Source: Novosphingobium sp. TH158
GTDB taxonomy: Bacteria; Pseudomonadota; Alphaproteobacteria; Sphingomonadales; Sphingomonadaceae
Assembly: GCF_002855555.1 (NCBI RefSeq)
Contig: NZ_PKRT01000001.1
Span: forward strand, 1,454,001-1,518,000
Direction: 5' to 3'
Length of the DNA stretch: 64,000 bases
In this document: piece by piece, positions 1-8,279 of the stretch
Position numbering within the stretch: the first letter of the stretch is position 1
Layout: every line of letters starts with the position of its first letter
Program-made: the position numbers and the translations under genes
The notes under the pieces: model-generated
What the model saw: the letters and a program-made list of their open reading frames with translations, nothing else
Databases searched by the model: none
Told to the model about the DNA's origin: nothing

Positions 1-771
1 CGCGGCGTATCGCGTCCGGCCTATGGCGCCATCAGGATCGGCAGCTCGATCAACGACACGGCATCGCCGGGCACGGTCGGCGGGGGCAACCCGGCTCTGG
101 CACCGGAGTATACCTGGGGCTTGGACTCCAGCCTTGAATGGTATCTTCCGGGCAACGGCATTCTTGCCGTTTCCGGGTTCCACCGCTGGGTGAACAATGT
201 CTTTTACCAGAACACCCAGGCTGTCGGATCCAATGTGTTCAACAGCGGAGGGGTGGATCGCTCGAGCTATCTGCTGACATCCACTTTCAATGGCACCAAC
301 GGTCGCCTTTACGGCGTGGAGATGAACTTCCAGCAGCGGTTCACCTTCCTGCCTTCGCCGCTTGACGGGTTCGGGTTCCAGGGCAACCTGACGCTGCTTG
401 GCGGCAAGTTCGATACGCAGCTGGTAAACGGCAGCCAGCGCAAGGGCATTCCCTTTCCCGGCCTTTCGGACACGATCGCGAACGCATCGCTCTATTTTGA
501 GAAGTACGGCCTCTCGGCACGCGTCAGCTATCAGTGGCGAGGCGACTGGTTCGATTCCCTCGGCGGCTTCGGCAGCGGGGAATCGCGCAGGGGCTATGAC
601 AACCTCGACGTTTCGCTCCGTTACAAGGTCACGGACAATTTCACAGTCTTTGCCGATGCTTCGAACCTGACCAATGCGATGTACGTCGCGTACGAGGACT
701 CGATGGATAAGCCCACCGAAGTCGAGCAAATCGGGGCTCGGTACATGTTCGGCGTCCGGTTCAACTTCTGA
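1..771 (+). CDS. TonB-dependent outer-membrane receptor, C-terminal part (5' end outside window)
   Basis: The frame is open from base 1 and gives 256 residues of a TonB-dependent receptor beta-barrel; the plug and signal peptide lie off the left edge. Support is the run of alternating aromatic/polar strands, the late segment DNLDVSLRYKVTDNFTVFADASNLTN typical in style of the last barrel strands (VSLRYK and NLTN are the readable landmarks), and the terminal GVRFNF ending in Phe, the usual BAM recognition signal. Such receptors import siderophores, vitamins, glycans or hydrophobic substrates. The secreted metallohydrolase that follows 88 bases later on the same strand may share its operon, so the substrate could be an ester or phospho-compound rather than iron. 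The substrate is unknown. Confidence 0.9.
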   Translation, partial: RGVSRPAYGAIRIGSSINDTASPGTVGGGNPALAPEYTWGLDSSLEWYLPGNGILAVSGFHRWVNNVFYQNTQAVGSNVFNSGGVDRSSYLLTSTFNGTNGRLYGVEMNFQQRFTFLPSPLDGFGFQGNLTLLGGKFDTQLVNGSQRKGIPFPGLSDTIANASLYFEKYGLSARVSYQWRGDWFDSLGGFGSGESRRGYDNLDVSLRYKVTDNFTVFADASNLTNAMYVAYEDSMDKPTEVEQIGARYMFGVRFNF

Positions 772-858
772 AGAACCGGAATGAGCTTTCACCATAGCCC
801 CTAGTCGCTTGTGCCGAAGAGGCCCCAGAAATCGATTTTCCCTGAAAGGATGCTTCCA

Positions 859-2397
859 GTGAACACCAACGCCAGAGCACGCAGCCTTGTTGCAATCTGC
901 GCCTTTGCCATTGCCATCGCCTCTGCGCCGGCTGCCTACGCGCATGGTCGCCATGTGCCGTCGCCTGCGGAGGGAAGCTCGGCACCTGCGACCGTCTCCA
1001 GCGATTTGCCGGTTCCGAAAGATGCGCGGTGGCTCGCCGGCGATCACCATGTGCACAGCCGCTTCAGCGTCGGCTACGATGCCAAGACGACACCGCCGAC
1101 GCCCATCATGGGAGCGGACGCAGCCTATCCCATTCCGATGAACGCAGTGATGGCGCGCCGCCATGGCCTGTCGTGGATGGTTTCTACCGATCACGGCGGA
1201 CCGCTTCACAGCAAGGTCAATCATGACCACGCCTACCCCGAACTGCTGAGCTCGCGCGCTGCCGTGCCGGACCTCGTGCAATTCTTCGGAATGGAATTCG
1301 ATAGTCCCGCCGCCGACCATTCCAGCATCGTTGTTCCTGCTGGTCCGGACGAGGCTGCTCGACTGCGTTCGATCGAGGAGGCCTTCAACGCCCGTGAAGC
1401 GTTTCCGTCCGACCCTGCGCGCGACACCGAACCGCGCATGGTCGAAGCACTGAAAGCGATGGATGCGCAAAGACCCAAGCCTGTCCTGTTCGCACACCAT
1501 CCATCGCGATCGGCGACCGCGCTGGGGCAGTACGGTGCAACAACACCGGCAGAGCTGCGCAACTGGAACGATGCTGCTCCCGAGGTCGCCATCGGCATGG
1601 AGGGGGCGCCAGGTCATCAGGCAGCCGCGCAGATGCGCCAGCGCTTCGGCGCATCGGCCCATGCCGCCTTCTTCAAAGGTCGCCCGCGCGGTGCCTATGG
1701 CAAGTTCCCAACCATGGGCGGCTATGACCAGATGACTGCCCGCGTTGGCGGTTTCTGGGACTCGATGCTGGGCGAAGGGCGCCGGTGGTGGATTACGGCC
1801 AATTCGGATTCGCACATTCACTGGACCGACGGCGGCGCGGATTTCTGGCCCGGTGAATATTCCAAGACCTATGTCCTTGCCGAAGCTACGCACGATTCAA
1901 TTCTTGCCAGCATGCGGTCCGGACGCATCTTCGTAACGACCGGCGACCTTGTCTCTCGCGTCGATTTTTCCGCGCATGCGGGCTCGTCGAGCGCGATTAC
2001 GGGTGGCTCGCTCGCCTTCGAGAAGGGTAAGGATATTGTCCTGAAGATCAGGCTTCGCGATCCTTCCGGTACCAACGCGAACGGCGACAATCCTGTGCTC
2101 TCGCGGGTGGACGTGATCCTTGGCCGGGTCAAACAGCCGCTGGCGGATCGCAGCGTGGACAGCAATCCGACGACTTCGGTTGTTGCCCGCTTCACTGCAG
2201 CGAACTGGACCCGTGACGGCGAGGACATCGTCATCGAACACAAAATCCCCGGCCTGTCCGGTGATGCCTACGTCAGGGTTCGCGGCACGAACACGAACGA
2301 GCTTGAGCCGCAACCGGACACCGAAGGTGAAAGCCCGTGGGCAGACCTGTGGTTCTATACCAACCCGATCTTCCTGAAGGTCGCCAAGAAGGGCTGA
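859..2397 (+). CDS. Secreted CehA/McbA-like PHP-domain metallohydrolase
   Basis: This is a probable exported metal-dependent hydrolase of 512 residues. Residues 1-28 form a signal peptide ending AYA before His29. PHP-type metal motifs are visible: HVH at 64-66, DH at 111-112, HHPS near 212 and NSDSH at 315-319, in the order expected of CehA/McbA relatives, some of which hydrolyse carbamate esters. I chose GTG 859 because GAAAGGA at 844-850 lies 8 bases upstream; ATG 850 and GTG 811 are in frame but poorly spaced. The gene follows the receptor at 1-771 on the same strand, which suggests coupled uptake and hydrolysis. The substrate is not evident and phosphoesterase activity is also possible. 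Family assignment rests on motifs only. Confidence 0.8.
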   Translation: MNTNARARSLVAICAFAIAIASAPAAYAHGRHVPSPAEGSSAPATVSSDLPVPKDARWLAGDHHVHSRFSVGYDAKTTPPTPIMGADAAYPIPMNAVMARRHGLSWMVSTDHGGPLHSKVNHDHAYPELLSSRAAVPDLVQFFGMEFDSPAADHSSIVVPAGPDEAARLRSIEEAFNAREAFPSDPARDTEPRMVEALKAMDAQRPKPVLFAHHPSRSATALGQYGATTPAELRNWNDAAPEVAIGMEGAPGHQAAAQMRQRFGASAHAAFFKGRPRGAYGKFPTMGGYDQMTARVGGFWDSMLGEGRRWWITANSDSHIHWTDGGADFWPGEYSKTYVLAEATHDSILASMRSGRIFVTTGDLVSRVDFSAHAGSSSAITGGSLAFEKGKDIVLKIRLRDPSGTNANGDNPVLSRVDVILGRVKQPLADRSVDSNPTTSVVARFTAANWTRDGEDIVIEHKIPGLSGDAYVRVRGTNTNELEPQPDTEGESPWADLWFYTNPIFLKVAKKG

Positions 2398-2410
2398 TCG
2401 CCTCGTGCGA

Positions 2411-2445
2411 AGGGGCGGACTGCACCTGCATGTCCGCCTCACCCC
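2411..2445. terminator. Possible terminator between convergent genes
   Basis: A 7-bp perfect inverted repeat (GGCGGAC at 2414-2420, GTCCGCC at 2432-2438) with partly pairing flanks lies between the converging metallohydrolase and ppx genes. There is no strong T-tract, so termination is only a guess from position. Confidence 0.35.
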
Positions 2446-2449
2446 TGCT

Positions 2450-3952
2450 TTAGTCAAGCGCCTTACGTGTCTGCAGCACCGCTTCGAGGCCAAGGTGATT
2501 GGCCAGAGCCGAAAGGTCGCGTTGCACGGCTTCAACCGCAAGGGCCGCGGCGTCCGGAGCCAGCTCCAGAACGAGCGAATGGGCCGTCCGTGTCAGGTCG
2601 CTCGCCCGGATCAGCGGAAGGGCGCAGCCCGTCAGGCGTCGGCACAAGCGGATGGCGAGGCCAAGTGTTACAGCCTCCTGTAACAGGCCGGCCGGCACCA
2701 GCCGTGTCACGACTTCCGGCAGGCTGCGATCACAATGCGCCAGGAGGCACGCCGCGAGGGCTGCCCGCTGCGCTGTGTCCAGGCTGATCCAGCGCTTGTG
2801 CAAGGCCCATTCGAGGATCGTATCCGCCCTGAGGTTCGGTTCGATCCGCATGGAAGCCAGCGCAAGGGAAATCGCCGCGGAAGCGATAGGGGGCGGCATC
2901 TGCCGCTCCGCATCGAATAAGGGATCGATCCATCGCGTGAATGCATCGGAAAGATCGCGGGAAATGCCGAGCTGGAGCGTGAAGGCCTCTACTCCGTCGA
3001 GCAGGGGATCGCGTTCCCTCATCTTCGGCGAAAGAGTGGCATGGACCAGCCCCTCGCGAAGCCCCCATGCGGAAAATATCAACCGGTGGGGCTGCAATGC
3101 CTGGATAAGCGCAGCCAGCAGAGCGGCGGCCTGCGGCACCATCGCCAGCCGGGAAGCGGAGACGCCGGGAACCGAAAGCTGCGACTTCGACCGCACCAGC
3201 CTTCGGCACGCGGACAGGGCCTCTTCAGGATCCATCCCGAACCCGTGCGGATCGTCCAGCGGCAAGCCCCCCCGATGCATGACATGGCGCGCAAAGGCGC
3301 GGAATGTTCCGCCAACAAGGTAGAGTGTCTCGCCGCTTCGACCACTCCAGCCCTGCCCCGAAAGCTGCTTCGTCAATCGCTTGCGGAACCCTTGCTGCCC
3401 CTGCGCAAGCAGGGCCGGCAATCGCAGCGTACCGAACGGCATGGTGATGCCCTGCTTGCAGCCCTTTCCGCCAAGGCGGACGAGTTCGAGGCTTCCGCCG
3501 CCAAGGTCTGCGACAATACCGCACGCGCGCGGGAATGCTGCTGCAACGCCGCTGGCGCTGGCAAAGGCTTCCTCCTCCCCGCTCAACTGGCAGGGCTGCA
3601 AACCGAGCGCGGCTACTGCCGCCAAAAAATCGGCGCCGTTGGCGGCGTCGCGGGTCGCGGCCGTGGCGACCGTCGTAATCCGCGTTACGCCGCGCGCGCG
3701 AAGGATGACAGCATAGCGCGCCAGCGCCGCGAGCGCGGCGTCCTTGCTCCGGCCGGAAATCCGGCCGTCTTCGGCCACACCCCGACCGAGGCGTGCAGTG
3801 ACCTTTTCGTTAAACAGGACGACAGGCGAGCGGGGCGGGCCTCCGAAGATCACCAGCCTGACGGTATTAGACCCGATATCGATTACGGCCTGTTCTTCAC
3901 CCATGCGAGGTCTGCTCCGGGTATGTAGGCTCGGCCGTGGCGCAGCATTCAT
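2450..3952 (-). CDS. ppx: Exopolyphosphatase, Ppx/GppA family
   Basis: The 500-residue product hydrolyses terminal phosphates of inorganic polyphosphate (or pppGpp) in the cytoplasm. The ASKHA fold is evident: [12 protein letters not shown] near residue 26 is the phosphate-1 loop and [12 protein letters not shown] near 146 the second phosphate loop. The C-terminal third is helical, as in the HD-like extension of longer Ppx proteins, and the length matches that class. The ATG at 3952 overlaps the stop of the upstream chimeric gene as ATGA, indicating translational coupling; an internal ATG at 3904 (MGEEQ) is an alternative start. Ppx is classically cotranscribed with polyphosphate kinase ppk, and the upstream gene keeps only the C-terminal part of that kinase, so this phosphatase may now lack its usual partner here. 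Confidence 0.93.
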   Translation of the reverse strand: MNAAPRPSLHTRSRPRMGEEQAVIDIGSNTVRLVIFGGPPRSPVVLFNEKVTARLGRGVAEDGRISGRSKDAALAALARYAVILRARGVTRITTVATAATRDAANGADFLAAVAALGLQPCQLSGEEEAFASASGVAAAFPRACGIVADLGGGSLELVRLGGKGCKQGITMPFGTLRLPALLAQGQQGFRKRLTKQLSGQGWSGRSGETLYLVGGTFRAFARHVMHRGGLPLDDPHGFGMDPEEALSACRRLVRSKSQLSVPGVSASRLAMVPQAAALLAALIQALQPHRLIFSAWGLREGLVHATLSPKMRERDPLLDGVEAFTLQLGISRDLSDAFTRWIDPLFDAERQMPPPIASAAISLALASMRIEPNLRADTILEWALHKRWISLDTAQRAALAACLLAHCDRSLPEVVTRLVPAGLLQEAVTLGLAIRLCRRLTGCALPLIRASDLTRTAHSLVLELAPDAAALAVEAVQRDLSALANHLGLEAVLQTRKALD

Positions 3953-4884
3953 GCAGGATCGCGCTTGAGTGCCAACTTGGGGACTTGCCGCCCATTTTCC
4001 AAGGCCGCTCCTCTGCCCGAAAGCGACGGGTTTGTCATGAAATAGCGGTGCAGGTTGAAGGGCTTTTCCACCTTCCCAACCCGGCGATAGCGGCCATCCG
4101 GTTCAAGCACCCAACTTTGCTCCGTATCCAGCAGGTTCGCCATCATCACCTGGTCGAGCACCTGATCGTGCACCGTGCGGTTGCGGATCGGCACGAGAAG
4201 TTCGACCCGGCGATCGAAGTTGCGGGTCATGCCGTCGGCCGAGGAAATGAAGATCTTTGCACGCGGGCTCGGAAGCCGATTGCCGCAGGCGAAGGCCCAA
4301 ATGCGGCTGTGTTCAAGGAAACGCCCGATGATCGATTTGACGTCGATGTTTTCGGACAGCCCGGGGACACCCGGGCGCAGACAACAGATGCCGCGGATGA
4401 CCAGATCTATTTCCACCCCGGCTGCACTCGCGGCGTAAAGTCGGTCAATCAGGCGCGAGTCCGTCAGCGAATTGAGCTTTGCCCAGATCGCAGCCGGCTT
4501 GCCCTTCCGGGCGTTCTCGATCTCCTTGTCGATACAATCATAGAGCTTTTCGCGCAGACCGATCGGCGAGATCGAGAGCAGTTCAGTACGCGGCGGTTCG
4601 ACATAGCCGGTGATGAAGTTGAACAAGCGTCCGGCATCGCGGGCAATGACCGGCACCTCAAGCATGCCAAGCAGCTTTGCCGCCGCAACCCGACCGTGGC
4701 CGGCAACGATATGTCCGGCATCGTCGACCAGAACCGGGTTGGTGAACCCGAAACGTTCGATACTGCTGGCAATCTGTTTCTGCTGCTTGCGCGAATGGGT
4801 TCGCGCGTTCCTCTTTGCGGGCTTTAGCTGATCGAGCCGGCGCATCTCGATCCGGCCATGGATCTGGGGTTGGGAGGCGGTCAT
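3949..4884 (-). CDS. Chimeric protein: ParB-like N-terminal domain fused in frame to C-terminal polyphosphate kinase fragment
   Basis: A 311-residue protein of two unrelated halves. Residues about 12-79 are a ParB/Srx-like domain ([18 protein letters not shown], then [18 protein letters not shown]), the type usually leading phage or plasmid ParB-methylase proteins. Residues about 81-305 match the C-terminal domains of Ppk1: [44 protein letters not shown] and the SSADGMTRN segment. Ppk1 is normally near 700 residues; here the N and H domains and the first catalytic domain, including the autophosphorylated His (H435 in E. coli), are missing, while His192 corresponds to the second conserved His. 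The junction is near base 4640. AGGAG lies 7 bases before the ATG, and the stop overlaps ppx. Kinase activity is unlikely. It may be a real deletion fusion or an assembly error. Confidence 0.85.
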   Translation of the reverse strand: MTASQPQIHGRIEMRRLDQLKPAKRNARTHSRKQQKQIASSIERFGFTNPVLVDDAGHIVAGHGRVAAAKLLGMLEVPVIARDAGRLFNFITGYVEPPRTELLSISPIGLREKLYDCIDKEIENARKGKPAAIWAKLNSLTDSRLIDRLYAASAAGVEIDLVIRGICCLRPGVPGLSENIDVKSIIGRFLEHSRIWAFACGNRLPSPRAKIFISSADGMTRNFDRRVELLVPIRNRTVHDQVLDQVMMANLLDTEQSWVLEPDGRYRRVGKVEKPFNLHRYFMTNPSLSGRGAALENGRQVPKLALKRDPA

Positions 4885-4899
4885 CGGGATCTCCTGCTT

Positions 4900-5190
4900 C
4901 AGCGACCCCTTAAGATTAGAAAATCGATTACTTTGGCGTCAAGCGACTGAAAAAAGATGAAAACGACCTTCTCAGAACCTTCTCAGAACCCTCTTAGAGG
5001 CGCGTGACTTAACGATACTTTAGCTGTATTTTACGCTATACAATCTCGATCGAAAATACATATGGCCGAGGCGCGCATATCCGGCAGTTCAAAATCGCGC
5101 CTAAAAGTGAAAAATATTTTCAACATACCATCTATATCAACGGAAACATAAATCGGGCCAAATATAGGCGAAGTGACTGCAAGTAATGAT
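4900..5190. other. AT-rich non-coding segment
   Basis: Base composition drops sharply against the surrounding GC-rich genes; for example only 19 of the 60 bases at 5101-5160 are G or C. I see no credible coding frame. It contains the 11-bp tandem repeat and probably the promoter of the chimeric gene. The composition suggests foreign origin, perhaps the leader of the mobile element that donated the ParB-like domain. Confidence 0.6.
4968..4996. repeat. Tandem 11-bp repeat upstream of the ParB-PPK chimera
   Basis: CTTCTCAGAAC occurs twice without a gap (4968-4978, 4979-4989), followed by a partial third copy CCTCTTAGA. It lies about 85-105 bases upstream of the chimera ATG. Short phased repeats of this kind often bind a DNA-binding protein; autoregulation by the ParB-like domain is only inference. 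Confidence 0.6.
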
Positions 5191-5294
5191 GCGCAGAAAA
5201 TCCGTCATCGATGCCCGGTGCCGACACCGGAACATAATGTGATTCGCGGGCGGTCAGGAGCGGCCCCAGCCGTGCTCCAATAGTTGCTCACCAA

Positions 5295-5592
5295 TCCCAC
5301 CCTTGTCCCGGGTGGGGCAACGATCGTCCCGCCTTGCACGCCCTCTGTCCCAAGAGATTGGACATGCATCCCGGGTAGCGCGATTACCGTCCCGCTTCTG
5401 CGCTGCTGAATCCCGCACAGCAGCCTGCCAATCCCACATTTGCTGACCGGAATCCCGGCTTTATTGCCTGAATCCCGGGTAAAGGAGCTGGTTTGGCGCT
5501 GTCTGATGCACTGGCCTCCCTGCTCCGGTGGTTTCAATTCCCTGTTCGCGCAGCATGAACTCCCTGTTCCTGATGCAACGGAATCTCCTAAG
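5295..5592. repeat. Array of TCCC boxes spaced 21-22 bp
   Basis: TCCC, usually as rTCCCg, begins at 5306, 5327, 5348, 5369, 5390, 5411, 5432 and 5453, exactly 21 bp apart, then at 5473 (20 bp), 5517 (44 bp), 5539 and 5561 (22 bp each), with a weaker TCTCC at 5584 and an out-of-phase box at 5295. The bases between boxes are not conserved. No gene is credible here. Read on the minus strand it resembles the degenerate CAGGGAATT-type arrays that give NREF/QGI-rich pseudo-ORFs in alphaproteobacteria (recalled, not searched). Confidence 0.75.
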
Positions 5593-5657
5593 AACGACAG
5601 AAATCTGCGGCTTAAGGCGGGAATTCGGCCGCAACGTGTGCGGAAGAAATGCGAGAA

Positions 5658-5685
5658 TTCCCTGTAAATAGCGCGGAACAGGGAA
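5658..5685. repeat. 8-bp inverted repeat TTCCCTGT/ACAGGGAA
   Basis: TTCCCTGT at 5658-5665 is mirrored by ACAGGGAA at 5678-5685 with a 12-base spacer. The same TTCCCTGTT word occurs singly at 5538-5546 and, as CTCCCTGTT, at 5560-5568. It closes the periodic array and shows the element in both orientations. Confidence 0.65.
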
Positions 5686-5758
5686 AATCAGGCGTGAGAC
5701 CCGTTCGCTCGGGACTGCGTCGCGCACCAGTCATTCAGCAGAACCTGCAGCCGAAATG

Positions 5759-5790
5759 GTTTCCCCTTTGGGGGCCGATATCTGGGCGAC
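5759..5790. repeat. Dispersed module, copy 1 (TTTCCCCTTTGGG-GCCG)
   Basis: This stretch matches the one at 13548-13579: 14 identical bases (GTTTCCCCTTTGGG), then GCCG-TATC and a similar tail with single substitutions. Both lie in non-coding DNA rich in TCCC words. The rest of the gap from 5691 to 5999 holds nothing else I can identify. Confidence 0.5.
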
Positions 5791-5999
5791 GTTTCCGTCG
5801 GTTACGAGCCGGCTTTAAGCGCCTGCGGTCAAAGTGGTCTCAAGCGGTCAATTTCAAGATCAGATCCAGACTGGGTATCTCGGCTGGAAATTCGGCTGAC
5901 CGCAGTTGCTGACAAAGCTTCTGTTCGCGTGCTCGAGAGCACTTCACGAAACCGGTCGTTTGGCACTCAGGCCTCTCAGCGAATCTAGCTACCTCCTAA

Positions 6000-6024
6000 G
6001 CATCCGGACGAACGGATGCGTTTT
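6000..6024 (+). terminator. Hairpin followed by short T-run
   Basis: GCATCCG (6000-6006) pairs with CGGATGC (6013-6019) over a 6-base loop and is followed by GTTTT. It resembles a short intrinsic terminator insulating the receptor gene from upstream transcription, although no gene on this strand precedes it closely. Confidence 0.4.
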
Positions 6025-6037
6025 GATCTGCATCAAA
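6022..6037. promoter_or_regulatory. Perfect Fnr/FixK-type box
   Basis: TTTGATCTGCATCAAA contains TTGAT-N4-ATCAA, the consensus of Fnr/Anr/FixK sites, centred at about 6029.5. It lies 79 bases before the TTG start of the receptor gene. A start site near 6071 would put the box at -41.5, the usual activating position. This suggests induction of the receptor under oxygen limitation, or by another Crp/Fnr protein with this specificity. Confidence 0.65.
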
Positions 6038-6040
6038 TTT

Positions 6041-6059
6041 ATTGCGAATGACTTGCAAT
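6041..6059. promoter_or_regulatory. Fur-like iron box
   Basis: ATTGCGAATGACTTGCAAT is a 19-bp imperfect palindrome with ATTGC/GCAAT arms and a GAATGACTT core like alphaproteobacterial Fur sites. It stands directly in front of a receptor/PepSY pair of the type found in iron uptake, which fits iron-repressed expression. Confidence 0.6.
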
Positions 6060-6115
6060 AGCGAAATAGGGTTGCTAGCCGCCCCACACATTTTCGCTAA
6101 TCCGAGGACACTCTC

Positions 6116-8275
6116 TTGAGTCATTCGTTCAAGTTCGAACTGCTCGTTTCCGCCGCCGCCTTGATGCAGACACCTGCGATGGCGAAAGCCGCCGAAGAAC
6201 AGGCGCTGCCCGCTTGGGAAGCGGATGCAGATGAAGCGATCGTCGTCACTGCCGCACGCACCATCTTGCCGGCCAATGCATTGCCGCTGACCGTGGACGT
6301 GATCGGCAAGGATGATCTTGACCAGCAGGTTTCGATCTCGGGTTCGGTGACCGATGCGGTTGCCACGCTCACCCCGTCGTTCTCGCCGACCCGCCAGAAG
6401 CTTTCGGGTGCGGGTGAGACCCTGCGCGGGCGCTCGCCGCTCTATGCGATCAACGGCATTCCGCAATCGACCCCTCTGCGCGACGGCAGCCGCGACGGCT
6501 TCACCATCGACGCCTTCTTCGTCGAGCGGGTCGAACTGATCTTCGGTTCGAATGCGCTCCAGGGCATCGGCGGCACGGGCGGCATCGTCAACCAGGTCAC
6601 CGTCGGTGCCCCGCGCGAGGACGGCATCAGCGGTCGCGTTCTGCTCCAGGGCACCGCCGGCACTGGCTTCGCAGGCGATGGCATCAGCGGCAAAACCGCC
6701 GGGCTCGTCCAGTATAAGAGCGGGCGCTTCGATGCGACGGTCGGCGCTGCCTATGAAAAGCGCGGGGTCTTCTACGACGGCGAAGGCCGCCGCATCGGCA
6801 TCAACCTGACCCAGGGCGAAACGCAGGATTCGGCCTCACTCTCGCTGTTCGGTCGCTTCGGCTATGCGCTGAGCGACACGGCGCGGCTCGACCTCATCGC
6901 CAGCCGCTTCGAATTGAAGGGGGACGGCGATTTCGTCGCGGTCAACGGCAACCGCACAACCGGCCTGCCGACCAGCGCAGCCCTTGGAACGCCTCCCGGT
7001 GTCCCCGCCGCCAACTTGACCGAGAGCCTCGCGCTGTCGCTCACCGACAGCGCGCTGTGGGGCGGCAACCTTGTCAGCCAGGTGTTCTGGAATCGGAGCC
7101 GCGACACCTTCGGCGGCGAGATCGCGCCTATCGCAACCTTCCAGGACGCGCTGATCGCCCCTGTTGGTACGCTGTTCGACCAGTCGCAGAACCGCAGCCG
7201 CAAGTATGGCGGCAAGATCAGCTACGAGCGTGAGATGCCCGGCTTCGAGGCGCTGACCACCATCGTCGGCTTCGACGCGCTGTGGGACAGTACCGAGCAG
7301 CGCCTGATCGCCACCGACCGCGTCTGGGTGCCGCCGACGGACTTCCGCAGTCTAGCCCCCTTCGCCCAGGCCAACCTCGCCCTGTTCGACAAGGTCCTGC
7401 GCCTTGCTGCTGGCGTGCGGTACGAGGACGTGCGCATTACCATCGATGATTACACGACGCTTGCCACGTCGAACCGCGTGCTCGTTTCGGGAGGCAGCCC
7501 GCGCTTTTCCGACACGCTGTTCAATGGCGGCGTGATCGTCGAGCCCATTCCCGGCATCCGCGCCTATGCCAGCTATGCCGAGGGCTATACCGTGCCCGAC
7601 GTCGGCCGCATCACCCGCGCGGTGAACCAGACGGGCGTCGACATCGACACCTTCCTCGACATCAGCCCGATCGTATCCAACAACCGCGAAATGGGCATCG
7701 AGGTGAAGCAGGGACCCCTCGATGCCTCTGCGACCTACTTCTGGTCCTCGTCCGACAAAGGCCAGCTGCTCATCGCCCGGCCTGACGGCATCTTCGACGT
7801 CCAGCGCCAGCGCGTGAAGATCGAAGGGATCGAAATCAACCTTGCCGTACAGATGCCGATCGAGGGACTGAAGCTGAGCACCGGCTATGCCCATCTTTCT
7901 GGCCGTTATGACAGCAACGGTGACGACATCGTCGACACCGACCTTGACGGCGCGAACATCTCGCCCGACCGGCTCAACCTCGCGGCCAGTTATGTGAAGG
8001 GGCCGCTTTCGGCACGCGTGCAGACGCAGGTCTATTTCTCGCGCACGTTCAAAGGGCTGGTGCGCGATGCCCGCGCCGACTTTGGCGGCTACACGCTAAC
8101 GGACGCCAGCCTGCGCTACCAGACAGGCTTCGGCGCGCTGACCTTCAGCGTGCAGAACCTGTTTGACCGCCAATACATCACTTACGCCAGCGACACGCAG
8201 CGGCCGACCGACAACACCTTCTACTTCGCCGGGCAGGGCCGTACTTTCACGCTCGGCTGGGACTGGCGGTTCTAA
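6116..8275 (+). CDS. TonB-dependent receptor, probably siderophore/iron uptake
   Basis: This 719-residue outer-membrane receptor starts at TTG 6116, chosen for GAGGA at 6104-6108 with 7-base spacing. A short leader to about residue 24 precedes the TonB-box-like AIVVTAART, then the plug (about 50-160, with VELIFGSNALQGIGGTGGIVNQVT) and barrel, ending GWDWRF with a C-terminal Phe. The overlapping Fur-like and Fnr-type boxes upstream and the PepSY membrane protein directly downstream indicate ferric-siderophore or haem-type import. No haem-specific FRAP/NPNL motif was recognised, so a siderophore is more likely. The ligand is not deducible. Confidence 0.9.
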   Translation: MSHSFKFELLVSAAALMQTPAMAKAAEEQALPAWEADADEAIVVTAARTILPANALPLTVDVIGKDDLDQQVSISGSVTDAVATLTPSFSPTRQKLSGAGETLRGRSPLYAINGIPQSTPLRDGSRDGFTIDAFFVERVELIFGSNALQGIGGTGGIVNQVTVGAPREDGISGRVLLQGTAGTGFAGDGISGKTAGLVQYKSGRFDATVGAAYEKRGVFYDGEGRRIGINLTQGETQDSASLSLFGRFGYALSDTARLDLIASRFELKGDGDFVAVNGNRTTGLPTSAALGTPPGVPAANLTESLALSLTDSALWGGNLVSQVFWNRSRDTFGGEIAPIATFQDALIAPVGTLFDQSQNRSRKYGGKISYEREMPGFEALTTIVGFDALWDSTEQRLIATDRVWVPPTDFRSLAPFAQANLALFDKVLRLAAGVRYEDVRITIDDYTTLATSNRVLVSGGSPRFSDTLFNGGVIVEPIPGIRAYASYAEGYTVPDVGRITRAVNQTGVDIDTFLDISPIVSNNREMGIEVKQGPLDASATYFWSSSDKGQLLIARPDGIFDVQRQRVKIEGIEINLAVQMPIEGLKLSTGYAHLSGRYDSNGDDIVDTDLDGANISPDRLNLAASYVKGPLSARVQTQVYFSRTFKGLVRDARADFGGYTLTDASLRYQTGFGALTFSVQNLFDRQYITYASDTQRPTDNTFYFAGQGRTFTLGWDWRF

Positions 8276-8279
8276 GCAG

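Noticed and set aside
5295-5592. CRISPR array
   Set aside because: Only four to five bases are conserved per 21-bp unit, with no 25-40 bp repeats, spacers or cas genes.
5461-5727. Small minus-strand protein containing NREF- and QGI-like words
   Set aside because: These words are translations of the repeated GGGA boxes, so it is a pseudo-ORF of the array.
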